In this document: in pieces, positions 52,300 to 64,000 of the stretch
Layout of the letters: each line of letters begins with the position of its first letter
Position numbering within the stretch: position 1 is the first letter of the stretch
NCBI GenBank assembly: GCA_964057225.1
Contig: OZ059894.1
Coordinates: 1,550,001-1,614,000 of the forward strand
Direction: 5' to 3'
DNA length: 64,000 nt
Source: Auanema rhodensis
Taxonomy: Eukaryota > Nematoda > Chromadorea > Rhabditida > Rhabditidae
Made by a program: the position numbers and the translations under genes
Notes under the pieces: generated by a model
Told to the model about the DNA's origin: nothing
The model's database searches: none
Seen by the model: the letters and a program-made list of their open reading frames with translations, nothing else

Positions 52300-55200
52300 A
52301 TTTAGCAAAAAGTAGATGTTTTTAGATTCCTTTTTTCAAGGCAAAGACGATGGACAATGTTATTCAACGAAAAAATTAATTCTTCAGGGTGAAAATCGAG
52401 GATATAAGTGTTAACTTATATCAGTTGATATCTCGGTGCATTTTTAAGCTAGCGCAAATCTGATAACACAGATCGACGCAGCTTGAAAATCCGCATCGAA
52501 TGCACTATACTACATTGAGGAACGCTTAATACAAAAATTAGTTATGATCGTTTGAAAAATGATGCATTAGTGTATGTTGAGTTTCCATGTACACTCAACA
52601 TAGCTTCCAAAAACATTTTGACAAAAATTTTTTCGAAAAATTTCAGAATAATTTAGCAAAAAGTAGATGTTTTTAGATTCCTTTTTTCAAGGCAAAGACG
52701 ATGGACAATGTTATTCAACGAAAAAATTAATTCTTCAGGGTGAAAATCGAGGATATAAGTGTGAACTTATATCAGTTGATATCTCGGTGCATTTTTAAGC
52801 TAGCGCAAATCTGATAACACAGATCGACGCAGCTTAAAAATCCGCATCGAATGCACTACACTACATTGAGGAACGCTTGATACAAAAATTAGTTATGATC
52901 GTTTGAAAAATGATGCATTAGTGTATGTTGAGTTTCCATGTACACTCAACATTGCTTCCAAAAACATTTTGACAAAAATTTTTTCGAAAAATTTCAAAAT
53001 AATTTAGCAAAAAGTAGATGTTTTTAGATTCCTTTTTTCAAGGCAAAGACGATGGACAATGTTATTCAACGAAAAAATTAATTCTTCAGGGTGAAAATCG
53101 AGGATATAAGTGTTAACTTATATCAGTTGATATCTCGGTGCATTTTTAAGCTAGCGCAAATCTGATAACACAGATCGACGCAGCTTGAAAATCCGCATCG
53201 AATGCACTATACTACATTGAGGAACGCTTAATACAAAAATTAGTTATGATCGTTTGAAAAATGATGCATTAGTGTATGTTGAGTTTCCATGTACACTCAA
53301 CATAGCTTCCAAAAACATTTTGACAAAAATTTTTTCGAAAAATTTCAGAATAATTTAGCAAAAAGTAGATGTTTTTAGATTCCTTTTTTCAAGGCAAAGA
53401 CGATGGACAATGTTATTCAACGAAAAAATTAATTCTTCAGGGTGAAAATCGAGGATATAAGTGTGAACTTATATCAGTTGATATCTCGGTGCATTTTTAA
53501 GCTAGCGCAAATCTGATAACACAGATCGACGCAGCTTAAAAATCCGCATCGAATGCACTACACTACATTGAGGAACGCTTAATACAAAAATTAGTTATGA
53601 TCGTTTGAAAAATGATGCATTAGTGTATGTTGAGTTTCCATGTACACTCAACATTGCTTCCAAAAACATTTTGACAAAAATTTTTTCGAAAAATTTCAAA
53701 ATAATTTAGCAGAAAGTAGATGTTTTTAGATTCCTTTTTTCAAGGCAAAGACGATGGACAATGTTATTCAACGAAAAAATTAATTCTTCAGGGTGAAAAT
53801 CGAGGATATAAGTGTTAACTTATATCAGTTGATATCTCGGTGCATTTTTAAGCTAGCGCAAATCTGATAACACAGATCGACGCAGCTTGAAAATCCGCAT
53901 CGAATGCACTATACTACATTGAGGAACGCTTAATACAAAAATTAGTTATGATCGTTTGAAAAATGATGCATTAGTGTATGTTGAGTTTCCATGTACACTC
54001 AACATAGCTTCCAAAAACATTTTGACAAAAATTTTTTCGAAAAATTTCAAAATAATTTAGCAAAAAGTAGATGTTTTTAGATTCCTTTTTTCAAGGCAAA
54101 GACGATGGACAATGTTATTCAACGAAAAAATTAATTCTTCAGGGTGAAAATCGAGGATATAAGTGTGAACTTATATCAGTTGATATCTCGGTGCATTTTT
54201 AAGCTAGCGCAAATCTGATAACACAGATCGACGCAGCTTAAAAATCCGCATCGAATGCACTATACTACATTGAGGAACGCTTAATACAAAAATTAGTTAT
54301 GATCGTTTGAAAAATGATGCATTAGTGTATGTTGAGTTTCCATGTACACTCAACATTGCTTCCAAAAACATTTTGACAAAAATTTTTTCGAAAAATTTCA
54401 AAATAATTTAGCAGAAAGTAGATGTTTTTAGATTCCTTTTTTCAAGGCAAAGACAATGGACAATGTTATTCAACGAAAAAATTAATTCTTCAGGGTGAAA
54501 ATCGAGGATATAAGTGTTAACTTATATCAGTTGATATCTCGGTGCATTTTTAAGCTAGCGCAAATCTGATAACACAGATCGACGCAGCTTGAAAATCCGC
54601 ATCGAATGCACTATACTACATTGAGGAACGCTTAATACAAAAATTAGTTATGATCGTTTGAAAAATGATGCATTAGTGTATGTTGAGTTTCCATGTACAC
54701 TCAACATAGCTTCCAAAAACATTTTGACAAAAATTTTTTCGAAAAATTTCAGAATAATTTAGCAAAAAGTAGATGTTTTTAGATTCCTTTTCTCAAGGCA
54801 AAGACGATGGACAATGTTATTCAACGAAAAAATTAATTCTTCAGGGTGAAAATCGAGGATATAAGTGTGAACTTATATCAGTTGATATCTCGGTGCATTT
54901 TTAAGCTAGCGCAAATCTGATAACACAGATCGACGCAGCTTGAAAATCCGCATCGAATGCACTATACTACATTGAGGAACGCTTAATACAAAAATTAGTT
55001 ATGATCGTTTGAAAAATGATGCATTAGTGTATGTTGAGTTTCCATGTACACTCAACATTGCTTCCAAAAACATTTTGACAAAAATTTTTTCGAAAAATTT
55101 CAAAATAATTTAGCAGAAAGTAGATGTTTTTAGATTCCTTTTTTCAAGGCAAAGACAATGGACAATGTTATTCAACGAAAAAATTAATTCTTCAGGGTGA

Positions 55201-56511
55201 AAATCGAGGATATAAGTGTTAACTTATATCAGTTGATATCTCGGTGCATTTTTAAGCTAGCGCAAATCTGATAACACAGATCGACGCAGCTTGAAAATCC
55301 GCATCGAATGCACTATACTACATTGAGGAACGCTTAATACAAAAATTAGTTATGATCGTTTGAAAAATGATGCATTAGTGTATGTTGAGTTTCCATGTAC
55401 ACTCAACATAGCTTCCAAAAACATTTTGACAAAAATTTTTTCGAAAAATTTCAGAATAATTTAGCAAAAAGTAGATGTTTTTAGATTCCTTTTCTCAAGG
55501 CAAAGACGATGGACAATGTTATTCAACGAAAAAATTAATTCTTCAGGGTGAAAATCGAGGATATAAGTGTGAACTTATATCAGTTGATATCTCGGTGCAT
55601 TTTTAAGCTAGCGCAAATCTGATAACACAGATCGACGCAGCTTGAAAATCCGCATCGAATGCACTATACTACATTGAGGAACGCTTAATACAAAAATTAG
55701 TTATGATCGTTTGAAAAATGATGCATTAGTGTATGTTGAGTTTCCATGTACACTCAACATTGCTTCCAAAAACATTTTGACAAAAATTTTTTCGAAAATT
55801 TTCAAAATAATTTAGCAGAAAGTAGATGTTTTTAGATTCCTTTTTTCAAGGCAAAGACGATGGACAATGTTATTCAACGAAAAAATTAATTCTTCAGGGT
55901 GAAAATCGAGGATATAAGTGTTAACTTATATCAGTTGATATCTCGGTGCATTTTTAAGCTAGCGCAAATCTGATAACACAGATCGACGCAGCTTGAAAAT
56001 CCGCATCGAATGCACTATACTACATTGAGGAACGCTTAATACAAAAATTAGTTATGATCGTTTGAAAAATGATGCATTAGTGTATGTTGAGTTTCCATGT
56101 ACACTCAACATAGCTTCCAAAAACATTTTGACAAAAATTTTTTCGAAAAATTTCAGAATAATTTAGCAAAAAGTAGATGTTTTTAGATTCCTTTTTTCAA
56201 GGCAAAGACGATGGACAATGTTATTCAACGAAAAAATTAATTCTTCAGGGTGAAAATCGAGGATATAAGTGTGAACTTATATCAGTTGATATCTCGGTGC
56301 ATTTTTAAGCTAGCGCAAATCTGATAACACAGATCGACGCAGCTTGAAAATCCGCATCGAATGCACTATACTACATTGAGGAACGCTTAATACAAAAATT
56401 AGTTATGATCGTTTGAAAAATGATGCATTAGTGTATGTTGAGTTTCCATGTACACTCAACATTGCTTCCAAAAACATTTTGACAAAAATTTTTTCGAAAA
56501 ATTTCAAAATA
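52300..56511. repeat. 702-bp dimeric HOR, six copies, marked by HpaI sites
   Basis: Every second unit (52300, 53002, 53704, 54406, 55108, 55810) has gtgTtaac in place of gtgtgaac, creating an HpaI site (gttaac) in the loop of the offset 102-123 dyad. Partner units (52651, 53353 and so on to 56161) lack it. Dimers 54406-55107 and 55108-55809 share private gacAatgg and tttCtcaagg and so are the youngest pair. This is the most regular HOR in the window. Confidence 0.9.
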
Positions 56512-58617
56512 TTTTAGCAAAAAGTAGATGTTTTTAGATTCCTTTTTTCAAGGCAAAGACGATGGACAATGTTATTCAACGAAAAAATTAATTCTTCAGG
56601 GTGAAAATCGAGGATATAAGTGTGAACTTATATCAGTTGATATCTCGGTGCATTTTTAAGCTAGCGCAAATCTGATAACACAGATCGACGCAGCTTGAAA
56701 ATCCGCATCTAATGCACTATACTACTTTGAGAAACGCTTAATACAAAAATTAGTTATGATCGTTTGAAAAATGATGCATTAGTGTATGTTGAGTTTCCAT
56801 GTACACTCAACATTGCTTCCAAAAACATTTTGACAAAAATTTTTTCGAAAAATTTCAGAATAATTTAGCAAAAAGTAGATGTTTTTAGATTCCTTTTTTC
56901 AAGGCAAAGACGATGGACAATGTTATTCAACGAAAAAATTAATTCTTCAGGGTGAAAATCGAGGATATAAGTGTGAACTTATATCAGTTGATATCTCGGT
57001 GCATTTTTAAGCTAGCGCAAATCTGATAACACAGATCGACGCAGCTTGAAAATCCGCATCGAATGCACTATACTACTTTGAGAAACGCTTAATACAAAAA
57101 TTAGTTATGATCGTTTGAAAAATGATGCATTAGTGTATGTTGAGTTTCCATGTACACTCAACATAGCTTCCAAAAACATTTTGACAAAAATTTTTTCGAA
57201 AAATTTCAAATTAATTTAGCAGAAAGTATATGTTTTTAGATTCCTTTTTTCAAGGCAAAGACGATGGACAATGTTATTCAACGAAAAAATTAATTCTTCA
57301 GGGTGAAAATCGAGGATATAAGTGTGAACTTATATCAGTTGATATCTCGGTGCATTTTTAAGCTAGCGCAAATCTGATAACACAGATCGACGCAGCTTGA
57401 AAATCCGCATCGAATGCACTATACTACATTGAGGAACGCTTAATACAAAAATTAGTTATGATCGTTTGAAAAATGATGCATTAGTGTATGTTGAGTTTCC
57501 ATGTACACTCAACATAGCTTCCAAAAACATTTTGACAAAAATTTTTTCGAAAAATTTCAGAATAATTTAGCAAAAAGTAGATGTTTTTAGATTCCTTTTT
57601 TCAAGGCAAAGACGATGGACAATGTTATTCAACGAAAAAATTAATTCTTCAGGGTGAAAATCGAGGATATAAGTGTGAACTTATATCAGTTGATATCTCG
57701 GTGCATTTTTAAGCTAGCGCAAATCTGATAACACAGATCGACGCAGCTTACAAATCCGCATCGAATGCACTATACTTCATTGAGGAACGCTTAATACAAA
57801 AATTAGTTATGATCGTTTGAAAAATGATGCATTAGTGTATGTTGAGTTTCCATGTACACTCAACATAGCTTCCAAAAACATTTTGACAAAAATTTTTTCG
57901 AGAAATTTCAAAATAATTTAGCAAAAAGTAGATGTTTTTAGATTCCTTTTTTCAAGGCAAAGACGATGGACAATGTTATTCAACGAAAAAATTAATTCTT
58001 CAGGGTGAAAATCGAGGATATAAGTGTGAACTTATATCAGTTGATATCTCGGTGCATTTTTAAGCTAGCGCAAATCTGATAACACAGATCGACGCAGCTT
58101 AAAAATCCGCATCGAATGCAGTATACTACATTGAGGAACGCTTAATACAAAAATTAGTTATGATTGTTTGAAAAATGATGCATTAGTGTATGTTGAGTTT
58201 CCATGTACACTCAACATTGCTTCCAAAAACATTTTGACAAAAATTTTTTCGAAAAATTTCAAAATAATTTAGCAGAAAGTAGATGTTTTTAGATTCCTTT
58301 TTTCAAGGCAAAGACGATGGACAATGTTATTCAACGAAAAAATTAATTCTTCAGGGTGAAAATCGAGGATATAAGTGTGAACTTATATCAGTTGATATCT
58401 CGGTGCATTTTTAAGCTAGCGCTAATCTGATAACACAGATCGACGCAGCTTGAAAATCCGCATCGAATGCACTATACTACATTGAGGAACGCTTAATACA
58501 AAAATTAGTTATGATCGTTTGAAAAATGATGCATTAGTGTATGTTGAGTTTCCATGTACACTCAACATTGCTTCCAAAAACATTTTGACAAAAATTTTTT
58601 CGAAAAATTTCAGAATA
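55810..58617. repeat. Eight-monomer segment, copy 1 of a 3861-bp-spaced duplication
   Basis: The ordered markers are gtgTtaac (55810), atattttag tail (56161), gcatcTaatgc (56512), aaatTaatttagcag tail (56863), agtaTatg (57214), cttaCaaatcc with cttcattgagg and cgaGaaattt (57565), gcaGtatac with tgatTgtttg (57916), and a unit beginning with atttagcaG (58267). All recur in order from 59671. Confidence 0.88.
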
Positions 58618-59670
58618 ATTTAGCAAAAAGTAGATGTTTTTAGATTCCTTTTTTCAAGGCAAAGACGATGGACAATGTTATTCAACGAAAAAATTAATTC
58701 TTCAGGGTGAAAATCGAGGATATAAGTGTGAACTTATATCAGTTGATATCTCGGTGCATTTTTAAGCTAGCGCAAATCTGATAACACAGATCGACGCAGC
58801 TTGAAAATCCGCATCGAATGCACTATACTACATTGAGGAACGCTTAATACAAAAATTAGTTATGATCGTTTGAAAAATGATGCATTAGTGTATGTTGAGT
58901 TTCCATGTACACTCAACATAGCTTCCAAAAACATTTTGACAAAAATTTTTTCGAAAAATTTCAGAATAATTTAGCAAAAAGTAGATGTTTTTAGATTTCT
59001 TTTCTCAAGGCAAAGACGATGGACAATGTTATTCAACGAAAAAATTAATTCTTCAGGGTGAAAATCGAGGATATAAGTGTGAACTTATATCAGTTGATAT
59101 CTCGGTGCATTTTCAAGCTAGCGCAAATCTGATAACACAGATCGACGCAGCTTAAAAATCCGCATCGAATGCAGTATACTACATTGAGGAACGCTTAATA
59201 CAAAAATTAGTTATGATTGTTTGAAAAATGATGCATTAGTGTATGTTGAGTTTCCATGTACACTCAACATTGCTTCCAAAAACATTTTGACAAAAATTTT
59301 TTCGAAAAATTTCAAAATAATTTAGCAGAAAGTAGATGTTTTTAGATTCCTTTTTTCAAGGCAAAGACGATGGACAATGTTATTCAACGAAAAAATTAAT
59401 TCTTCAGGGTGAAAATCGAGGATATAAGTGTGAACTTATATCAGTTGATATCTCGGTGCATTTTTAAGCTAGCGCAAATCTGATAACACAGATCGACGCA
59501 GCTTGAAAATCCGCATCGAATGCACTATACTACTTTGAGAAACGCTTAATACAAAAATTAGTTATGATCGTTTGAAAAATGATGCATTAGTGTATGTTGA
59601 GTTTCCATGTACACTCAACATTGCTTCCAAAAACATTTTGGCAAAAATTTTTTCGAAAAATTTCAAAATA

Positions 59671-62478
59671 ATTTAGCAGAAAGTAGATGTTTTTAGATTC
59701 CTTTTTTCAAGGCAAAGACGATGGACAATGTTATTCAACGAAAAAATTAATTCTTCAGGGTGAAAATCGAGGATATAAGTGTTAACTTATATCAGTTGAT
59801 ATCTCGGTGCATTTTTAAGCTAGCGCAAATCTGATAACACAGATCGACGCAGCTTGAAAATCCGCATCGAATGCACTATACTACATTGAGGAACGCTTAA
59901 TACAAAAATTAGTTATGATCGTTTGAAAAATGATGCATTAGTGTATGTTGAGTTTCCATGTACACTCAACATAGCTTCCAAAAACATTTTGACAAAAATT
60001 TTTTCGAAAAATTTCAGAATAATTTAGCAAAAAGTAGATGTTTTTAGATTCCTTTTTTCAAGGCAAAGACGATGGACAATGTTATTCAACGAAAAAATTA
60101 ATTCTTCAGGGTGAAAATCGAGGATATAAGTGTGAACTTATATCAGTTGATATCTCGGTGCATTTTTAAGCTAGCGCAAATCTGATAACACAGATCGACG
60201 CAGCTTGAAAATCCGCATCGAATGCACTATACTACATTGAGGAACGCTTAATACAAAAATTAGTTATGATCGTTTGAAAAATGATGCATTAGTGTATGTT
60301 GAGTTTCCATGTACACTCAACATTGCTTCCAAAAACATTTTGACAAAAATTTTTTCGAAAAATTTCAAAATATTTTAGCAAAAAGTAGATGTTTTTAGAT
60401 TCCTTTTTTCAAGGCAAAGACGATGGACAATGTTATTCAACGAAAAAATTAATTCTTCAGGGTGAAAATCGAGGATATAAGTGTGAACTTATATCAGTTG
60501 ATATCTCGGTGCATTTTTAAGCTAGCGCAAATCTGATAACACAGATCGACGCAGCTTGAAAATCCGCATTTAATGCACTATACTACTTTGAGAAACGCTT
60601 AATACAAAAATTAGTTATGATCGTTTGAAAAATGATGCATTAGTGTATGTTGAGTTTCCATGTACACTCAACATTGCTTCCAAAAACATTTTGACAAAAA
60701 TTTTTTCGAAAAATTTCAGAATAATTTAGCAAAAAGTAGATGTTTTTAGATTCCTTTTTTCAAGGCAAAGACGATGGACAATGTTATTCAACGAAAAAAT
60801 TAATTCTTCAGGGTGAAAATCGAGGATATAAGTGTGAACTTATATCAGTTGATATCTCGGTGCATTTTTAAGCTAGCGCAAATCTGATAACACAGATCGA
60901 CGCAGCTTGAAAATCCGCATCGAATGCACTATACTACTTTGAGAAACGCTTAATACAAAAATTAGTTATGATCGTTTGAAAAATGATGCATTAGTGTATG
61001 TTGAGTTTCCATGTACACTCAACATAGCTTCCAAAAACATTTTGACAAAAATTTTTTCGAAAAATTTCAAATTAATTTAGCAGCAAGTATATGTTTTTAG
61101 ATTCCTTTTTTCAAGGCAAAGACGATGGACAATGTTATTCAACGAAAAAATTAATTCTTCAGGGTGAAAATCGAGGATATAAGTGTGAACTTATATCAGT
61201 TGATATCTCGGTGCATTTTTAAGCTAGCGCAAATCTGATAACACAGATCGACGCAGCTTGAAAATCCGCATCGAATGCACTATACTACATTGAGGAACGC
61301 TTAATACAAAAATTAGTTATGATCGTTTGAAAAATGATGCATTAGTGTATGTTGAGTTTCCATGTACACTCAACATAGCTTCCAAAAACATTTTGACAAA
61401 AATTTTTTCGAAAAATTTCAGAATAATTTAGCAAAAAGTAGATGTTTTTAGATTCCTTTTTTCAAGGCAAAGACGATGGACAATGTTATTCAACGAAAAA
61501 ATTAATTCTTCAGGGTGAAAATCGAGGATATAAGTGTGAACTTATATCAGTTGATATCTCGGTGCATTTTTAAGCTAGCGCAAATCTGATAACACAGATC
61601 GACGCAGCTTACAAATCCGCATCGAATGCACTATACTTCATTGAGGAACGCTTAATACAAAAATTAGTTATGATCGTTTGAAAAATGATGCATTAGTGTA
61701 TGTTGAGTTTCCATGTACACTCAACATAGCTTCCAAAAACATTTTGACAAAAATTTTTTCGAGAAATTTCAAAATAATTTAGCAAAAAGTAGATGTTTTT
61801 AGATTCCTTTTTTCAAGGCAAAGACGATGGACAATGTTATTCAACGAAAAAATTAATTCTTCAGGGTGAAAATCGAGGATATAAGTGTGAACTTATATCA
61901 GTTGATATCTCGGTGCATTTTTAAGCTAGCGCAAATCTGATAACACAGATCGACGCAGCTTAAAAATCCGCATCGAATGCAGTATACTACATTGAGGAAC
62001 GCTTAATACAAAAATTAGTTATGATTGTTTGAAAAATGATGCATTAGTGTATGTTGAGTTTCCATGTACACTCAACATTGCTTCCAAAAACATTTTGACA
62101 AAAATTTTTTCGAAAAATTTCAAAATAATTTAGCAGAAAGTAGATGTTTTTAGATTCCTTTTTTCAAGGCAAAGACGATGGACAATGTTATTCAACGAAA
62201 AAATTAATTCTTCAGGGTGAAAATCGAGGATATAAGTGTGAACTTATATCAGTTGATATCTCGGTGCATTTTTAAGCTAGCGCAAATCTGATAACACAGA
62301 TCGACGCAGCTTGAAAATCCGCATCGAATGCACTATACTACATTGAGGAACGCTTAATACAAAAATTAGTTATGATCGTTTGAAAAATGATGCATTAGTG
62401 TATGTTGAGTTTCCATGTACACTCAACATTGCTTCCAAAAACATTTTGACAAAAATTTTTTCGAAAAATTTCAGAATA
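59671..62478. repeat. Eight-monomer segment, copy 2 of the same duplication
   Basis: Units 59671 to 62128 repeat the markers of 55810 to 58267 in order, 11 monomers (3861 bp) downstream, including rare changes such as cgaGaaattt and tgatTgtttg. Differences are few: gcatTTaatgc for gcatcTaatgc and atttagcagCaag in the copy. The cttaCaaatcc/cttcattgagg monomer appears a third time at 62479. Confidence 0.88.
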
Positions 62479-63882
62479 ATTTAGCAAAAAGTAGATGTTT
62501 TTAGATTCCTTTTTTCAAGGCAAAGACGATGGACAATGTTATTCAACGAAAAAATTAATTCTTCAGGGTGAAAATCGAGGATATAAGTGTGAACTTATAT
62601 CAGTTGATATCTCGGTGCATTTTTAAGCTAGCGCAAATCTGATAACACAGATCGACGCAGCTTACAAATCCGCATCGAATGCACTATACTTCATTGAGGA
62701 ACGCTTAATACAAAAATTAGTTATGATCGTTTGAAAAATGATGCATTAGTGTATGTTGAGTTTCCATGTACACTCAACATAGCTTCCAAAAACATTTTGA
62801 CAAAAATTTTTTCGAAAAATTTCAAAATAATTTAGCAGAAAGTAGATGTTTTTAGATTCCTTTTTTCAAGGCAAAGACGATGGACAATGTTATTCAACGA
62901 AAAAATTAATTCTTCAGGGTGAAAATCGAGGATATAAGTGTGAACTTATATCAGTTGATATCTCGGTGCATTTTTAAGCTAGCGCAAATCTGATAACACA
63001 GATCGACGCAGCTTGAAAATCCGCATCGAATGCACTATACTACATTGAGGAACGCTTAATACAAAAATTAGTTATGATCGTTTGAAAAATGATGCATTAG
63101 TGTATGTTGAGTTTCCATGTACACTCAACATAGCTTCCAAAAACATTTTGACAAAAATTTTTTCGAAAAATTTCAGAATAATTTAGCAAAAAGTAGATGT
63201 TTTTAGATTCCTTTTTTCAAGGCAAAGACGATGGACAATGTTATTCAACGAAAAAATTAATTCTTCAGGGTGAAAATCGAGGATATAAGTGTGAACTTAT
63301 ATCAGTTGATATCTCGGTGCATTTTTAAGCTAGCGCAAATCTGATAACACAGATCGACGCAGCTTGAAAATCCGCATCGAATGCACTATACTACATTGAG
63401 GAACGCTTAATACAAAAATTAGTTATGATCGTTTGAAAAATGATGCATTAGTGTATGTTGAGTTTCCATGTACACTCAACATAGCTTCCAAAAACATTTT
63501 GACAAAAATTTTTTCGAAAAATTTCAGAATAATTTAGCAAAAAGTAGATGTTTTTAGATTTCTTTTTTTAAGGCAAAGACGATGGACAATGTTATTCAAC
63601 GAAAAAATTAATTCTTCAGGGTGAAAATCGAGGATATAAGTGTGAACTTATATCAGTTGATATCTCGGTGCATTTTTAAGCTAGCGCAAATCTGATAACA
63701 CAGATCGACGCAGCTTGAAAATCCGCATCGAATGCACTATACTACATTGAGGAACGCTTAATACAAAAATTAGTTATGATCGTTTGAAAAATGATGCATT
63801 AGTGTATGTTGAGTTTCCATGTACACTCAACATTGCTTCCAAAAACATTTTGACAAAAATTTTTTCGAAAAATTTCAGAATA

Positions 63883-64000
63883 ATTTAGCAAAAAGTAGAT
63901 GTTTTTAGATTCCTTTTTTCAAGGCAAAGACGATGGACAATGTTATTCAACGAAAAAATTAATTCTTCAGGGTGAAAATCGAGGATATAAGTGTGAACTT
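63883..64000. repeat. Partial monomer cut by the window end
   Basis: The last 118 bases are offsets 1-118 of the monomer and end inside the small dyad (aactt). The cut is set by the window, not by an array edge. Confidence 0.95.

Larger units (their letters stand above)
1..64000. repeat. Satellite DNA array, 351-bp monomer, 182 complete copies plus a partial one
   Basis: The same AT-rich sequence recurs every 351 bases from the first to the last base. The motif atttagca (or atttagcag) begins at 1, 352, 703, 1054 and so on to 63532 and 63883. All monomers point the same way. Compared copies usually differ by a few to roughly a dozen substitutions, and only two single-base length changes occur. 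No stretch of non-satellite DNA interrupts the array, and neither edge is in the window, so its true size exceeds 64 kb. This is the organisation of eukaryotic centromeric or pericentromeric heterochromatin (known for such families; the location here is inferred). I do not recognise the family. No genes, RNA genes, mobile elements, promoters or terminators are supportable anywhere in it. Confidence 0.99.

Noticed and set aside
1-64000. CRISPR array
   Set aside because: The whole 351-bp unit repeats with no unique spacers between short repeats, and there are no cas genes.
1-64000. Ribosomal or tRNA gene cluster, or integrated viral or transposon tandem
   Set aside because: No rRNA, tRNA, transposase, reverse transcriptase or terminal repeat is seen, every frame of the monomer is stop-rich, and the unit is too short.
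1-64000. Inverted monomers or an array edge within the window
   Set aside because: Every unit inspected runs in the same direction with intact 351-base phase; no junction to other DNA was found.
1-64000. Assembly artefact from repeated copying of one read segment
   Set aside because: Private variants differ between most units and the HOR structure is nested and irregular, which argues for real variation. Copy number could still be mis-assembled in the near-identical runs at 25274-26677 and 37558-38961.

Overview
The whole 64,000-base window is one uninterrupted tandem array of a satellite DNA with a 351-bp monomer. Taking the 'atttagca' motif as the arbitrary unit start, units begin at 1, 352, 703, 1054 and so on to 63532, giving 182 complete monomers plus a 118-base partial one from 63883. 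All are head-to-tail in the same orientation. Only two monomers depart from 351 bp: one of 352 bp (16147-16498) and one of 350 bp (31241-31590), each by one T in a homopolymer run. I found no unique sequence, gene, transposon, RNA gene, telomere repeat, inversion or array edge, so the array runs past both ends of the window.

This organisation (AT-rich monomer, tens of kilobases, homogenised copies, nested higher-order repeats) is that of eukaryotic constitutive heterochromatin, most likely centromeric or pericentromeric. I do not recognise the monomer and cannot name the species. A 351-bp unit is about two nucleosome repeats long, a common satellite size class in animals and plants.

Layout, by diagnostic variants. 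Units 1-702 are of a 'G type' (cagcttGaaaa, gaGgaacgc). From about 0.7 to 34.4 kb the array is mostly 'A type' (cagcttAaaaa, often ttttttcAaaaaa). From about 34.4 kb to the end it is mostly G type again (cagcttGaaaa, ttttttcGaaaaa). Inside these blocks are local higher-order repeats (HORs): dimers (702 bp) at 1054-2457, 12988-14391, 17201-18604, 25274-26677 and 52300-56511; a recurring three-monomer block at 4213, 7021, 8425 and 11584; an 8-monomer/7-monomer pair at 20009-25273; a pentamer (1755 bp) family at 29135-35100; an 11-monomer (3861 bp) repeat at 36505-42471; a 6/7-monomer duplication at 42472-47034; and an 8-monomer segment duplicated 3861 bp apart at 55810 and 59671. Indels between HOR copies are whole monomers, as expected from unequal exchange in register.

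Each monomer holds four dyad symmetries (offsets 102-123, 141-191, 275-302 and 326-344). The largest has 11-bp perfect arms in A-type units, extended by a further 3 bp after a one-base bulge. The stretch at offsets 241-310 is almost invariant across copies, while most subtype-defining changes fall elsewhere. The two longest open frames (63 codons, 42724 and 44830) are one chance frame opened by a single T-to-C change and then copied by the 42-47 kb duplication; I do not call them genes.
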